Shown here: one piece after another, positions 37,966 through 50,554 of the stretch
Layout: every line of letters begins with the position of its first letter
Numbering within the stretch: the first letter of the stretch is position 1
Source of the DNA: Vombatus ursinus
Lineage: Eukaryota; Chordata; Mammalia; Diprotodontia; Vombatidae
DNA: 64,000 nucleotides
NCBI RefSeq assembly: GCF_900497805.2
Contig: NW_020954719.1
Location: 6,606,268-6,670,267 of the forward strand
Direction: 5' to 3'
The notes under the pieces: generated by a model
Databases searched by the model: none
What the model was told of the DNA's origin: nothing
The model's input: the letters and a program-made list of their open reading frames with translations, nothing else
Program-made: the position numbers and the translations under genes

Positions 37966-39505
37966 GATAAGCCAAGAGTGTCATTATCTGGATAATATGA
38001 AAGGAACCTGTCACCGTAGCTCCTGGTTTCTAGAAGTGTCTTTTAGAGAAGGGGACAACTATTTATTTCATTTACACAAAAGATTCCAGGAGATAGATAC
38101 TTAAAATATCAAATGTGAAGCATTTTCTAGGACTGTTAAATTGGCATTTTATATTTCACCCTGGCTGTCTACTGTCTGAACAACTCTGTCCAGATCCTCT
38201 TGGGAGTAACTCACTCAGATGAAGAAGCTCCTCTTGCATCAAGTCAATTCCAAATAAGGGACTCAGGATCACGAAACCTCTTAAACTCAAAATATGCTAT
38301 CAAGGCTAGAATTGTCCATTTCAGGATGATTGTTCAGTCTGATTTTCAGGAAAAGAACAAAAAACAGACGACGTATCCATTCCTAATTCATTGGGCCCAA
38401 GGCCCAAGCTTAGCTTTGTCTAAGCCAGTTCATGTTCTTTAGCTCACAGGAAGGGTGACTTCTCTGTATCCCTTAGGGGAAGACCAGGGAGGGAGCTGAG
38501 TTGAAACAAGAGAGGAAGAGATGGAGGGCAGTTATTCCCTTTCAAGGTTCACCAAATCAGTGGCTCTTCCTTCTCAGTGGCCACTAAGGAGATTAATTTG
38601 GCTCAAAGCTGTACTCTAGTGCTGAGTCATATGGGTCCCCAGGAATTTGCTCTGGATTTTGGCCATGACATTCCTTGGTGAATTCAGCATTAGGGTTTTG
38701 TTTTGTTTTTTTAGGAAGTAATTGGGTGAATTCTTTTTTAAAAAAAAAATAATTTATTTTTAGTTTTCAACATTCACTTCCATAACATTTTGAATTTTAA
38801 ATTTTCTCCCCCTCTCTCTCCTCCCCCTTCTCCAAAACAGCATGTAATCTGATATCGGCTCTACTTAAACATTCATATTAAGCATATTTTCACATTTGTC
38901 ATGATGTATAAAAGAATTAGAACCAATGGGAGAAACCACGAGAAAGAAGAAACAGAACAATAATAACAAAAGAAAAGGAGAGTAAATAGTATGCTTCTGT
39001 CTGCATTCAGACTCCATGGTTCTTTTTCTCGATGTGGATAGCATTTTCCATCATGAGTCTTTTGGAGTTGTCTTAGATCCTTGCATTGCTGAGAACAGCA
39101 AAGCGTATCAAAGTCAGTCATCGCACAATGTGGCTGTTACTGTGTACAATACTCTTCTGGTTCTGCTCATTTCACTCAGCATCAGTTCATATAAGTCTTT
39201 CCAGGTTTTTCTGAAGTCTGCCTGCTCATCATTTCTTATAGCACAATAGTCTTCCATTACATTCACATACCACAACTTGTTCAAGCCATTCCCCAATTGA
39301 TGGGCATCCTCTCGACTTCCAATTCTTGGCCACCACAAAAACAGCTGCTATGAATATTTTTGTAAATGTGAGTCCTTTTCCCATTTTTATGATCTCTTTG
39401 GGAAACATCCCTAGAAGTGGTATTGCTGGGTCAAAGGGTATGCACAATTTTATAGCCCTTTGATCATAATTCCAAATTGCTCTCCAGAATGACTGGATCA
39501 GTTCA

Positions 39506-39621
39506 NNNNNNNNNNNNNNNNNNNNNNNNNNNNNNNNNNNNNNNNNNNNNNNNNNNNNNNNNNNNNNNNNNNNNNNNNNNNNNNNNNNNNNNNNNNNNNN
39601 NNNNNNNNNNNNNNNNNNNNN
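39506..39621. other. assembly gap (116 N) within L1 ORF2
   Basis: A continuous homologous copy at 52.78-53.03 kb has about 250 bases between the same landmarks. Confidence 1.
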
Positions 39622-40485
39622 ACTTGTATTCTTATAAATTCTACTCATTTCTCTATATATTTTAGAAATGAGGTCTCTATCAGAGACACTGACTGTAAAA
39701 ATTGTTCCCCAGCTTTCTGTTTCCCTTCTAATCTTGGTTACATTGGCTTTATGCAAAAACTTTTCAATTTAAGTAATCAAAGTCATCCATTTTGCATTTC
39801 ATAATGTTCTCTATCTCATTTGGTCATAAATTCTTCCCTTCTCCATAGATCTGGTAGGTAAACTATTCCTTGCTCTCCTAGTTTGCTTATAGTATCAGTC
39901 TTTATATCTAAATAATGTACCTATTTTGACTTTATCTTATAAGATGTTAGTCTATGTCTAGTTTCTGCCATACTATTTTCCAGTTTTCCCAGCAGTTTTG
40001 TTAAATAGTGAGTTCTTATCCCAGAAGCTGGAGTCTTTGGACTTATCAAATAGTAGATTACTATAGTCCTTGACTATTGTGTCTTGCATACCTAACCTAT
40101 TCCACTGATCTACCATCCTATTTCTTCGTCAGTACCAAGTAGTTTTGATGATTGCTGCTTTATAATACAATTTAAGGTCTGGTACAGCTAGGCCACCTTC
40201 CCTTGCATTTCTTTTCATTTGTTTCCTTGATATTCTGGGCCTTTTGTTCTTCCAGACGAATTTTGTTATTGTTTTTTCTAGCTTATAAAATAATTTTTGG
40301 TAGTTTGATTGGTATGGCACTGAATAAGTAAATTAGTAATTGGTGAATTCTTTCTATTTTTATTTTGTCCTCTGATTCTAAAAGAATTGTACAGTTTTAT
40401 TTTATGAGTTCTAGGTTTTTTGTCTGATTATAGTTTTAAGAAAATCTACTGATTGTTAAAAGATCTCTCCTTAATCTATTTTTAA

Positions 40486-40573
40486 TTTTTTAAAATTAAT
40501 TTATTTTGATTTATCAACAATCACTTCCATAAGCTTTTGAGTTTTAAATTTTTCTCCTCCTCCCTCCCCACCT
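40486..40573 (-). mobile_element. 88-bp L1 3'-end insertion within L1
   Basis: Holds only the extreme L1 3' UTR (TTGATTTATCAACAATCACT, TTTTCTCCTCCTCCCTCCCC). It is flanked by CTTAATCTATTTTTAA (40,470-40,485) and CTTAATCTATTTTTTAA (40,574-40,590), a target duplication. Confidence 0.8.
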
Positions 40574-41579
40574 CTTAATCTATTTTTTAAATCAGTTGGT
40601 TTTGAAAGTAGATGTCTTAAATTTCTTATGTTTTTTCAATCTTTTGACTTTGTTCTAATATTTTTTGTTGTGTCATGGTGTCATTGAGTTCTGTTTGTTT
40701 CATTTTAATTTTTAGGGAGTCCACTACTTGGATAAAGTTTTCTAATTTTCCATTCTAAGCTATTTATTCTCCTTGCAATTCTTGCTTCTGGAATTTCTAG
40801 TTCACTTAAAATTTCATTTTTTATCTCTTGCTTCATGACTTTTAGCAATGCTTATTGTCCTTGTGACCAAGTCATTTTTTTCTGTCTCCAAGGTTCTGAT
40901 TTTAGTTGTTGTGGAGTTATTCTTTTCCTCCAGGTTTGTCTCTTGGACATTTCTGGATCTACCATATTTTGGTGCCTTTTTCAGTTTACTCATATCTCCT
41001 GCCTCAGTTCCTGATTTGGGACTTTGTGCTAGAGCCAGACTCCATTCCTTCCTGTAATTTTAAATGGGGTAGTCAATCTTGTTGGTCCTGACCTCCATTA
41101 CAGGAGATCCTGGCCCTGATTTCCATTTCTCCTAGGGTTTTTACACTCACCTGCATCCTCTTGATAGGTTTCAGTGCTCCCCGGATCATCAAGATTCAAA
41201 ATTCTGTGATCTTCATGGGCCTCTAAAGAATCTAGAATCAGAGTCAGCATACTTCCAGAGCTCCTAAGGTGTCCTGCTCTGACTGCTGCTGGCTCCTGGG
41301 CTTTATATCCACATTTTAGAGCCCTGCAGGTTGCCAACATCATGAAACTTCCTTGTCTGAGTACTCTGGTCTTCCTGTCCCTGAGTACAGAATGCTGTAG
41401 GTTTCAAGGATCCCTGAAATATCTCTGCTCTGTCCTGGTAGGCTTTTGGTAGGCTGTGCTCACACTGACTTTTCCGGTGGTACTTTCCCTCTCATGTCCA
41501 TAGATTTCTGGCTGTCTTTTTTTTTTTTTTCTGGTTCCTCCCCAACCTCTACTTTTCAGCTTCATTTTGTCTGTTGTCT

Positions 41580-41728
41580 TTTCCCACCCCTACCCCATTA
41601 GATTGTAAACTCCTTGAGGGCAGGTACTGCCTTTCCTTTTTTTAACTTGTATTTGTATCTCCAGCACTTGGTGCAATGCCTGGCACAGAGTAGGTACTTA
41701 ATAGTTGTTTATTGACTGACTTTTTTTT
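41580..41728 (+). mobile_element. L2-tail-like segment within L1 5' region
   Basis: AGATTGTAAACTCCTTGAGG, CTCCAGCACTTGGTGCAATG, GGCACAGAGTAGGTACTTAA and TTATTGACTGAC: the L2 3' terminus, sense, inside an L1. Confidence 0.7.
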
Positions 41729-42094
41729 GTACAATCTCTGGCTAGATAAAGACACTATAGTTTTCTTTAGATTTCTTGATCATTATTTGGTCTGTTATTC
41801 TTTTTAGGTCTTTGCTGGAATACATGTGTAGAAGTCAGCCTTCTCTGTGACTCTTCACATGGTCATCTTAACTGGAAATCCAGACTTTTCTGTTATTAAT
41901 ATTCAGTTAACAAATAGCTGCCTCAGGAGCCCTCAATAGGAAGTCACTGATAAATACTATTTAGCTTTGTTCTTCTAACTCTAATGGCACTTGTATATCT
42001 AAATCACCATACTTTGGAGGACAAGCAGCTGCTTTCTCCTCAGAGGGTCCATCTTTTTCCACTTCAAGAGAAGTTTCCTATCTATTATTCATGT

Positions 42095-42335
42095 TATTTA
42101 TATGTTTTTCAGTCATGTCTGACTCTTCATGTCCCTGTTTTTCTTGGCAAAGATACTAGAGTGGTTTGCCATTTCCTTCTCCAACTCATTTTACAGATGA
42201 AGAAACTGAGGCAAACAAGGTTAAATGATTTGCCCAGGGTCACATAGCTAGTAAGTGTCTGTGGCTGGATTTGAACTCAGGTCTTTTTGACTTCGAGCCT
42301 GGTACTCTCTACTGTGCCACCTACCTGCCCTTCTT
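42095..42335 (-). mobile_element. SINE, MAR1 type, antisense
   Basis: GTCATGTCTGACTCTTCATG, GTTTGCCATTTCCTTCTCC, TTTGCCCAGGGTCACATAGC and TGTGCCACCTACCTGCCC: the reverse of the SINE at 12.06 kb, near full length. Confidence 0.85.
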
Positions 42336-42499
42336 ATCTGTTACTTAGCTCCAAATGTTCAATGGTCCTTCTTCCCTTTTTCTTCAGTATCATATTCTTC
42401 AACCCTCCATTCTCTTCTTCTTCATATCCTTTTTCTTCTTTGTCTCCACATTGAAGCCTTTCGATTTTTTAAAATAGAAAACACCATTCTCTCAAATCC

Positions 42500-42775
42500 A
42501 ATAATAATAATAGAGAACATTTATATATTGCTTTAAGGTTTGCTAAGTGCTTCACAAATATTATCTCATTTTATCCCCATAACCAACCACCCTAGAAAGT
42601 AGGTGCTATTATTATTTCCATTTTGCAAATAAGAAAATTGAGAAAGACAGAAGAAGTTAAGCAACTATCCCAGGGTTACATAGCTTGTAGGTATCTAAGG
42701 CTGGACTTGAATTCTAGTCTTTCTGACTCCAGGCCCTAGCTTTCCATTCACTGCTCCATCTAGCTGCCTGTTCAG
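42500..42775 (-). mobile_element. MIR/THER1 SINE, antisense
   Basis: GCTTCACAAATATTATCTCA, TTCCATTTTGCAAATAAG, CCCAGGGTTACATAGC and CTCCATCTAGCTGCCT follow MIR in reverse. Confidence 0.8.
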
Positions 42776-43071
42776 TCTTTAACTTACTTGACCTCTTTGC
42801 ACTATTTAACATAGTTATTCTTCTCTTCCACTTTGATATTTTCTCCCCATTTGGTTTTCAAGACACTTCATTCACCTAGTTCTCCTCCTACTTTCTGGCT
42901 TCTAACTTCTTTAATCTATAGAGGGTATGACCAGAAGGAACCTAAGTACCAAGCAACATCAAAGGTCTTTGTTTTGGCTTTGAAGTTATAAATATCACCA
43001 CTGTTACCACAACTAGGACTCTGATGGTCTTTCCTTGATTCAGTGTGAAAAGTATCAAAAGTATACTTACC

Positions 43072-44983
43072 TGAATGAAAAAAAAAATGGACATTTAATG
43101 AAATGACTTTCAGGTTTTTGAGACAAAACCCCCAGAACTTAGAGGAAAATTTGACATATAACATCCAGGAGAAATATGAGGTAAACATTAAAGACCAATT
43201 ATAGGGACTCAATAAGGTCAAATTGTTTACTTTGTATATGTGAAAATATTAGCAGTACTCTTACGATTGTCATCATTATTTGGGTGTTTTGAAAGAAAGG
43301 CTTGGGCTGAGCTGAATATGATGGGGTGGTTCTAAAAAATAAAACTGTAGAGGGAGATAAAAAGGAGTAAATATCTCATACAAATGAGGCATAAAAGGAA
43401 AAATTGATACAGAAGAAGCTAGTAGGGGGAAGGGTGGATAGTGCTGGATCCTTATTCTCATCAGGAATGGGTTAAAGAGGAAACTATATCTATATCTATA
43501 TATCTAAGGGTATAAAAGTCTTCTAAATTCAGAAAGAAATAAGAGGGCAAGGGGATAGGGTAGGCAAGAGGATAAGGGAGAGACTCTTAGAGGGGTGGGT
43601 AGGTTAAGGAATAGGAGGGTGAGATAGGTAGAAATGAAGCAGAGGAAAGAGGACAGATAGGGTAAATAGGGTGAGAAGGATAGTGAGGAAAAGTAGGAAG
43701 AAGGAAAATATGTAAGTAATTGTAGCTTAGAATGTGAATGGGATGAATTTACCCATAAAATGGAAATGGATAGCAGATTAAAAATTTGAATTCAATGATA
43801 TATTGCTTTTAGGAAGCATGAAAATTAGAGATATACAGAAAGGTGAAATAAAGAGCAGGAGTAGAATTTAGTATATAAAAATGCAGGAATAGTAATCATG
43901 ATCTCAGACAAAGTTAAAGTAGATTTAATCAAAAATGAAAAATAGAGAAACTACACCATGTGTTAGCAATATTATTCAATATTGTTTTAGACCATTTAAA
44001 ATACCCAGACAACATAAAATAACTGAGTCAAAACAGACACAGGAACTATATCAACATAAACATAAAACACTTAATGCAAATAAACTCAGAATTAAATAAT
44101 TGAAGTAATATTTATTGTTCATGGCTAGGTAAAGCCACTATAATTTTTAAATGACAATTTTACCTAAATAATCTATTTATTTAATGTCATCCTAATTAAA
44201 TTACTAAGAAATTACTTTACTGAATTAGAAAAAATAATAACAAAGTTTGTTTGGAAGAGCAAAAAGTCAGGAACTTCAAAGAAACTAGGAAAAAAGATGT
44301 AAAGAAAGTAGATTCAGTAATATCAGACCTTAAACTATATTAGAAGGGAGAGCATTGTTGAAGTGTAAAAAGGATAATGTTGACTATTTTAAACTAAATT
44401 TTTCTTGTATAAATAAAGCCTATGTAGCCAAGAATAGAAGGAATGCAGAAAATTGGGGGAAAAAAACTTTCATAGATAATCTCTTAGATAAGATGTGATT
44501 GGGTTGGAATATTAGCGGTGTAGGAAATGATGAGCTGGTTGATTTAGAAAAACATGGAAAGAGTTAGACTTATGAAAGAAGATGCTATCCACCTTCAGAA
44601 AAACAGATAACAGGTGGAAATAAGCACAGTACGGTCTTACATGTATGTGTACAACTGTATATGTGTATATATGTGTGTTTATAGATATCTGTGTATATGT
44701 ATATATATCCACACTTAATTTCAGCCTTCTTTTGGGTGGGGGGAAGGGAAAAAAAGTAACAATTGCACAGCAGAGAACAAAAGAAAACCAACAGGGAAGC
44801 AAAGAAGAGCTGTGCAGTTTTGAAAACAATGTGAAGTATTTATTATATAGGTTTTCTTGAAATGGAAATTTATTGTTTTATATTGAATCCTCTCTTATGG
44901 TCTGCTGTGTATATGGCAATGTTGTTGTTTTTCTTTCCTCATTTTGTATTTAAGTTTAAAATTTTTTTAAATTCCCCCTCAAA
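43072..44983 (+). mobile_element. L1, sense, internally deleted, with 15-bp target duplication
   Basis: Inter-ORF sequence at the left, then ORF2 pieces (finger-region KFVWKSKKS-like at 44.25 kb), then 3' UTR ending near 44,980. AAAAGTATACTTACC flanks it at 43,057-43,071 and 44,984-44,998. The duplicated target covers the splice donor of the candidate exon at 44,998-45,073. Confidence 0.75.
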
Positions 44984-44997
44984 AAAAGTATACTTAC

Positions 44998-45073
44998 CCT
45001 TGGTATTCATTAGCGCGCCATGAATGATTGAGTCATGGCTGATGTAGATCTGAGCTGTACCCTTCAATTTGAC
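44998..45073 (-). other. candidate exon of an unidentified minus-strand transcript
   Basis: Acceptor CTTTTTCATAG, 76-base segment, donor AAGG followed by gtaagtatac. One frame is open throughout and reads AQIYISHDSIIHGALMNTK at its end. I do not recognise the protein. The sequence has a GCGCGC core, unusual in this CpG-poor region, and lies outside recognised repeats. It could equally be a lncRNA exon or a chance match. Confidence 0.3.
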
Positions 45074-45079
45074 CTATGA

Positions 45080-48000
45080 AAAAGGAAGCAGACAGATCTG
45101 AAGAGAATGCTGAGAGATGCAGATTAGAGAGAAGGTACACAAAGAGGCACACTTAGGTCCCAAAGTGGGAGCAGCTTGCTTCTCAAAGCATATCTCCCCC
45201 AGGAAAACACTCAGCCCCAGAGATGGCAGAAATAAGAAACAATAACTGAATAAGAGTCACTTGGCCCCATGAGAAGAGAGGAGTTCTTGCATAATAATAA
45301 ATTCCCAGACCAAGCAAGAGTCACAAATCAGTAAGACCTAGTTTCATAACATGGAGGAACAAACTGGGCTCTTACCCTCTAGTATTAACATTAATAATTG
45401 TGAAGGTCCAAGAGAAGGGAAATGATCTCCTTTCCCCCCTCTGCCCCCCCCCCCCCAGCTGCAACAACCTCAGCTCTTTCCTGTTTTGGAGAAGCCTCAA
45501 CCACAGGGGAAGTGCTATAAGTCTGAGGATTGTGTTCCTGAGAGACATAAATGTAAAAACAAAGGAAAGTAATAGGTTGCTACTTTATGTGCTGGGAAAA
45601 AAATGGAAGCTACTTTTGGTCAAGCAGGTTTACACAAGGGGAAAAACCCCCAACAACTCACAGCACAAATAACTTAAAAGGCAACCACACCCTATCAACA
45701 CTATGAATGAGGCTTTCAGAAATAACAGGCAGCTTTCTCTACAATTCAGGTTCATGGGGAGATTCCTCAGTTTGGGTTCAGAAGGAGCTGAATTTATTCT
45801 AGCAAGATTTCCTTGATACCTTCTTTTCCTTTGGTGAGGTAGGGCTTACCAAAGAGAGGGAAAAAGTCGTTTTGCCTATTTATGGAATTAGCTATGGGTC
45901 CTGTTAGGTGAAAAGAAATCAGCTCTGTATTTGACACACATTGTTAGCCTGCCTGCTTTCATGGGAAATGATAGCCCTATTACCTTTTCTTTACATTTTT
46001 CTTTTTAAATTTTTAAAATTATAAATAGAAAAATAATCAACAAATGAAACCTTCCTGACACAAACGCCAGAAAATGGGGATTGTACATGAAACCATGAGT
46101 CCATGATGATAAAAGCTTATCCTTTTAATGTGCATTTAGTTTAGTTACTACTGTTAGTGCCAACATTTTCCTGCTTGTTTGTGTCCCTCTATGAATCATC
46201 TTTTGTTCTTTGTGTATTTTTCAAATGTATGTCTGAAACTTTTTAAATGGATATTTCTCAAATTTCTTTCTTGCCTCTTCCTCTCCTTTTCTTTTCCTCC
46301 TTTTGCCCTCCCTTTCATTCACTTAGTCATTCTCTCTCAACTGAGAGTAACTCGACTAAAAATTCTACAACACTTGGTGCCAAGGTAATCTCACTGGGTC
46401 CAAACTATTCTTCTGAAACCAGAACCAGCAAGACCTTTTCACTTGGTTAAATACTGATTTGGGATTATGGGAGTAACCATTCACCCAAATATACTCCAAG
46501 ACAAATCAACTAACCAAAGTAAAGAGCTGCAGTAGAGGAATTACAATTAAATATAAATAGAAAGGACCCATCACTTTGGATTGTGTTAAGGATGAATTAA
46601 AATGGTTTTGTGATTTATCTGATCCTAGGGATTGCATGGTCATATAAACTTGGCAGTGTTCTTAATTTGGCACCTTTGAGTAAACACAGGTGCTGATCAT
46701 CTGTTTCTGTTATTTGTATTTATACTTCTAACAGTGATTGGAGGTGTGAGTTTTTTGTCTAAGGAAGAGGCCTAGATACTCCCTCTCTCTAGCTCCTCTG
46801 TAGGAGGCTGCACTCTTTCCTGGTTTCTCTGTTAGAGCATTCCCATGGGTAGTCAATACCTTCACTACTCCCCTGGGTAGGGGATCTTTCAAACCTGCTT
46901 TGGGAAGGACACTGGAAAGGGAAGTTGATTGAGACCACTGCCTCAGACAGGGCTAATTCCCACTCACTAATTAAACTCCTTTCACCAGAAGACTGCTAGT
47001 GCATCCTATGTCCAGGATGGCCTAGCTTCCCTTTTTCTTCCCTGTTTTAGGGGAGTTCTAATAATATATATTAATATAATCTCACTTGTTCAGCTTAAGC
47101 CCCTATCTGGTAGTCTCATCAATTAGAAAGAGAATCTATTTTTCTCTCTTACTATCTGTCCTTGGCCTACCAAAGTCTTCTTCTCATCATCTTTGCATTT
47201 AATCCTTTAGGGACACACATACACATGTATGCATGCACAATGAACAATATCCTAAAGAAACTAATGTCTTTTGAAAACACATGCCAAATACAGAAAGTGA
47301 ACAAAGCCTTAATCAAATTAATATTAGAGATAGAGGCTTAGTGTGAGAGAGAGAGCAATATACAGGACAAGGAAGTAAGACTTTTTATTCTCAGTAATAG
47401 GGAATAGTGTGATAGAAAGGACTAGCATTTTCCTAACATATCTTCACTGGCTTCCCTAACTTCTCTGATTCAGCTTCTTACTCCCAAAACTATGCAACCT
47501 GATTGGTCACAGTTTCCTTGATTCATCTGTTGGTTTCTAAGACTGTGTAGTTTCCTCATAGTTCAGTTATACTCTGTTCTCAAGGTTTTGCTCCTGGTTA
47601 AGGGATCAGTAAAAGTAGCAGTAGTGGGGCAGTGGCATTGGATGGCTTCCCAACACAGCAAGCCTCCTATCCTTGCCTATTCTCTCTGTGTCAGGGCATT
47701 GATTTGAAACCTTTTTACTGCCTTCAAGTTTGAGCACATAAGTCTAAGGGCTGTTTTCTGACTTCCACCCAGTTATTGTCTTCCATCCCTAAAATGAGGG
47801 ATGAAAAATAGAAAAAATACAGCTGTTCTTCACTTCCCTATTGGATTCCATAACACCCTTTTAATGTGTTAAGTCTCCTAAGGAAAACTAGCAGCCTTTA
47901 ATTTAATCTAATTCAATATTTGTTGGATCAATAAACATATCTTTAGGCCGATGAACAAAAAATAAACATAAAAAGTTAAGAATGTGCTATGTTGTGGTCA

Positions 48001-48240
48001 GATCTGTTACCCATCATAGTTTGTCACTGGTCAATGTCTTTGGTCTGATGTTTTTATTCTACCATGCATGTTTCCCGTATATACAATCCTACCTTTGCAG
48101 ATTTTTAGAGTTGGCAGGAACCATGCAACATCTTTTTTTTTTTAATTCAAAAAATTTTTTTTTCTTTTTCGTTTCCCCCCATCTCATCCCTCCATCCAAC
48201 ATCATTTTACACAATGAAACTGAATCCCAGGAGTGATTTG
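45080..48240. other. largely unique sequence, no gene established
   Basis: Holds a C13 run at 45,444-45,456 and a second weak exon-like segment at 45,850-45,900 on minus (acceptor CACCTAACAG, donor gtaagccc). Its only open frame runs into a stop if spliced to the 44,998-45,073 segment. AT-rich otherwise. Confidence 0.35.
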
Positions 48241-48249
48241 TCCAAGTGT

Positions 48250-48345
48250 TATCTATCTTAGATTATAAGCTCCAAATAGTACAGGCCCTATGTTACTTGG
48301 ATGCCTGGTATAACATCATTTAAGACTCAATAAATTCTTTTACAT
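48250..48345 (+). repeat. L2 3'-end fragment
   Basis: AGATTATAAGCTCCAAATAG, GGATGCCTGGTATAACATC and ACTCAATAAATTC in L2 order, decayed. Confidence 0.45.
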
Positions 48346-48349
48346 CAGA

Positions 48350-49550
48350 ATGATTCTGATTCCTGATTTGTTGTATTTTGGCTAATCACAACATCCCTAT
48401 GCCTCAGTTTTCTCTGCTTTAAAATTGGAGCAACAACCGCCTATCTTTGTTTTACATCTAACACTTTCTAATAGTAGGTGTATGTGCTTCTAGCAGGATG
48501 AGGGGTATGTGAAGGGTTGATGAACTGGAGAAATAGTTATTCTCTCTTTTCAGGCTTCCATTTTCAGGAGGTAATAGTGTTCCCAACTCTTTTCCTTCAA
48601 GCCTAACTTTCTTTCTAGTTACTGCCCTTGGCTCTACCATTCCAGGGAAGGATTTCCATTAAACCATGGAGAGAAGAACAAAGGGATTGAAGGTACCTAA
48701 AGCAGCTGGTTTTGCAAGACATAACTCCAACCATCTCCTCTCTACCCTAAGGGCTAAGTTGTGCTGAGGTTTCTTTTGGTCTTTGGACTTTCTCTGCTTT
48801 GGAGAAGTTATGCAATATAAATCAATAAAAATCTCTTTTCAGTCTAGCTCCAAGCCCCCATGCTGGTAATGTTCCTAGTGGTTATGAAAATCTCTCTCCT
48901 AGGATATATAGCCACCCATCTGCCTCTAAGAACATACAAAAAAATCTCTATTATAATAATGACCACGTGATCTTAAGGAAAGTGGTTTATTTTAAACAAA
49001 GTGGCAAAAATCAAGAGCAAGCAGGTTCTTAATTGTTAACACTGATTTATCTTTCCCTAAAGAGGGAATGAAAAAAATCATAGGGATTGGGAGGGAGAGG
49101 CAGAGGATAGATGTGTAAAATTCACTGGGTTCTGTCTTCACAGCACAACAGGCAAAGGAGTCTGCATCAATCTGTCTGGCTTACATTCAGCCCCAGTCAT
49201 ACAGCTCTGACATCCTTCTCTCCTTTCTCCTCACAGCATTGTGGCTGAAATTGCTTTGGTTTGGAGACTGTAGCATGGGTAGATGGAAGCTCCTGCCCTA
49301 TAGATGCACTTTCCTTCTCTGTCATGGTGGTGCTGAAGCTTCTCCCACCTGATGCTGCTGGGACTCATGGATAGCCTACACTTAGCATGCTTGCTCACTT
49401 TTCAAGAGATTTCAGTTCTCCCCTCTCCTTTAATATGATGAGGAATGAGACTGTCCTTTTAGACCCTTTAGTCCTTGAGGTTCTTCTTTCTATATACTAC
49501 TTCACTTGGTGATTTTATCAGCTCCCATGGATTTAATTAATTACCATTTC
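48350..49550. other. no gene or named repeat seen
   Basis: Pyrimidine-rich, short ORFs only. Confidence 0.4.
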
Positions 49551-49554
49551 TATG

Positions 49555-50330
49555 TTGATGATCCTCAAATCTAACTATCCTGCTACAACTTCTCTGTTGA
49601 CCTCTAATCTCCTCTCTCCAACTGCCTTTTAGAATCTTGACCTGGATGTCTAGTAGATACCTTAAACAAAACATGTTCAAAACAGAACTTATTATCTTTC
49701 CCCTACCCAACACATCTCCTACCTACCCTATTACTATAAAGGGCAACACTACCCTTTCAGTCCCTTAGGTTCACAATATAAGAATCATCCCAGATCACTA
49801 TCACTTACTCCCCCATATACAATTTGCTGCCAAGGCCTGTTGATTTCATCTTTGCAGCATCTCTCAAATATGCCCCCTTCTCTTCTCTGAAACTGCCACC
49901 ATCTTGTACGTGCCCTCATTACCTTATGCTTGGATTATTGCAAAAACCTGCTGGTGAGTCTGCCTGCCTTAAGGCTCTCCCCATTCCATCTGCCATTCAA
50001 TCACCAAAATGATTTTTCTAAAGCACAAGTCCAACCATATCAACTCAATAAGCTCCAGTGGCTGCCTATCGCTTCCAAGATCAAATACAAAATCCTCTGT
50101 TTGGCATTCAAAGCTCTTTATAATCTAGCCCCTTCCTACCTTCCAGTCTTCTTATACCTTACTCCCTGATAAGTACTCTTCAACCCAGTGACACTGGCCT
50201 CTTCGCTGTTCCTTCAACAAGACACTCTATTTCTCAGGTCTTGGCATTTTATCTGGTTGTCCTCCATGCCTGGAATACTCTCCCTACTCAACTCCACCCT
50301 AAAGGTATTGTTAGGGGCAGGGGACAGGGC
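49555..50330 (+). mobile_element. L2, 3' half, sense
   Basis: GCTTGGATTATTGCAAAAAC, CTCCAGTGGCTGCCTATCGC, GCATTCAAAGCTCTTTATAA and CATGCCTGGAATACTCTCCC appear in L2 order; upstream text fits the RT-side region. Confidence 0.75.
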
Positions 50331-50378
50331 CCTAGGCCACAAGTAAGATGGCAGCCTCATGAAAGAATGTTCTAAATC

Positions 50379-50552
50379 AGTGGTGTCAAATTCAAATAGA
50401 AACAGGGGCTACATATTGACTTAGAAAACTACATATTAACATTATCTATGTTCTATTGTATTTTTATTTATTTTGTTAAAAATTTCCCAATTACATTTTA
50501 TTCTGGGTCAAGCAGATATCTGAGTATGGCCCTTATGCTGCCTATTTGACTC
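50379..50552 (+). mobile_element. hAT-type nonautonomous DNA transposon
   Basis: Begins CAGTGGTGTCAAATTCAAAT and approaches a matching inverted end at CTGCCTATTTGAC. The internal ACATATTAACATTATCTATG and AAATTTCCCAATTACATTTT blocks are typical of a widespread mammalian hAT family. The right terminus is eroded. Confidence 0.55.
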
Positions 50553-50554
50553 TT

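Larger units (their letters stand above)
38735..41880 (-). mobile_element. L1, both ends present, middle missing
   Basis: 3' UTR from 38,735, ORF2 C-terminus with FDPAIPLLG and FIAAVFVVAKNW, then a gap, then KIRRETESW and LEKTITKFVWKNKRPRI (to 40,320). ORF1 coiled-coil-like sequence follows (40.6-40.8 kb), then 5' UTR to about 41.88 kb. ORF2 upstream of the finger region is absent. A tiny L1 and an L2-tail segment are inserted in it. Confidence 0.8.

Noticed and set aside
42916-43221. 101-residue minus ORF beside a gtaagtatac donor-like site.
   Set aside because: The donor-like site is the left copy of an L1 target duplication, and part of the ORF is L1 sequence.
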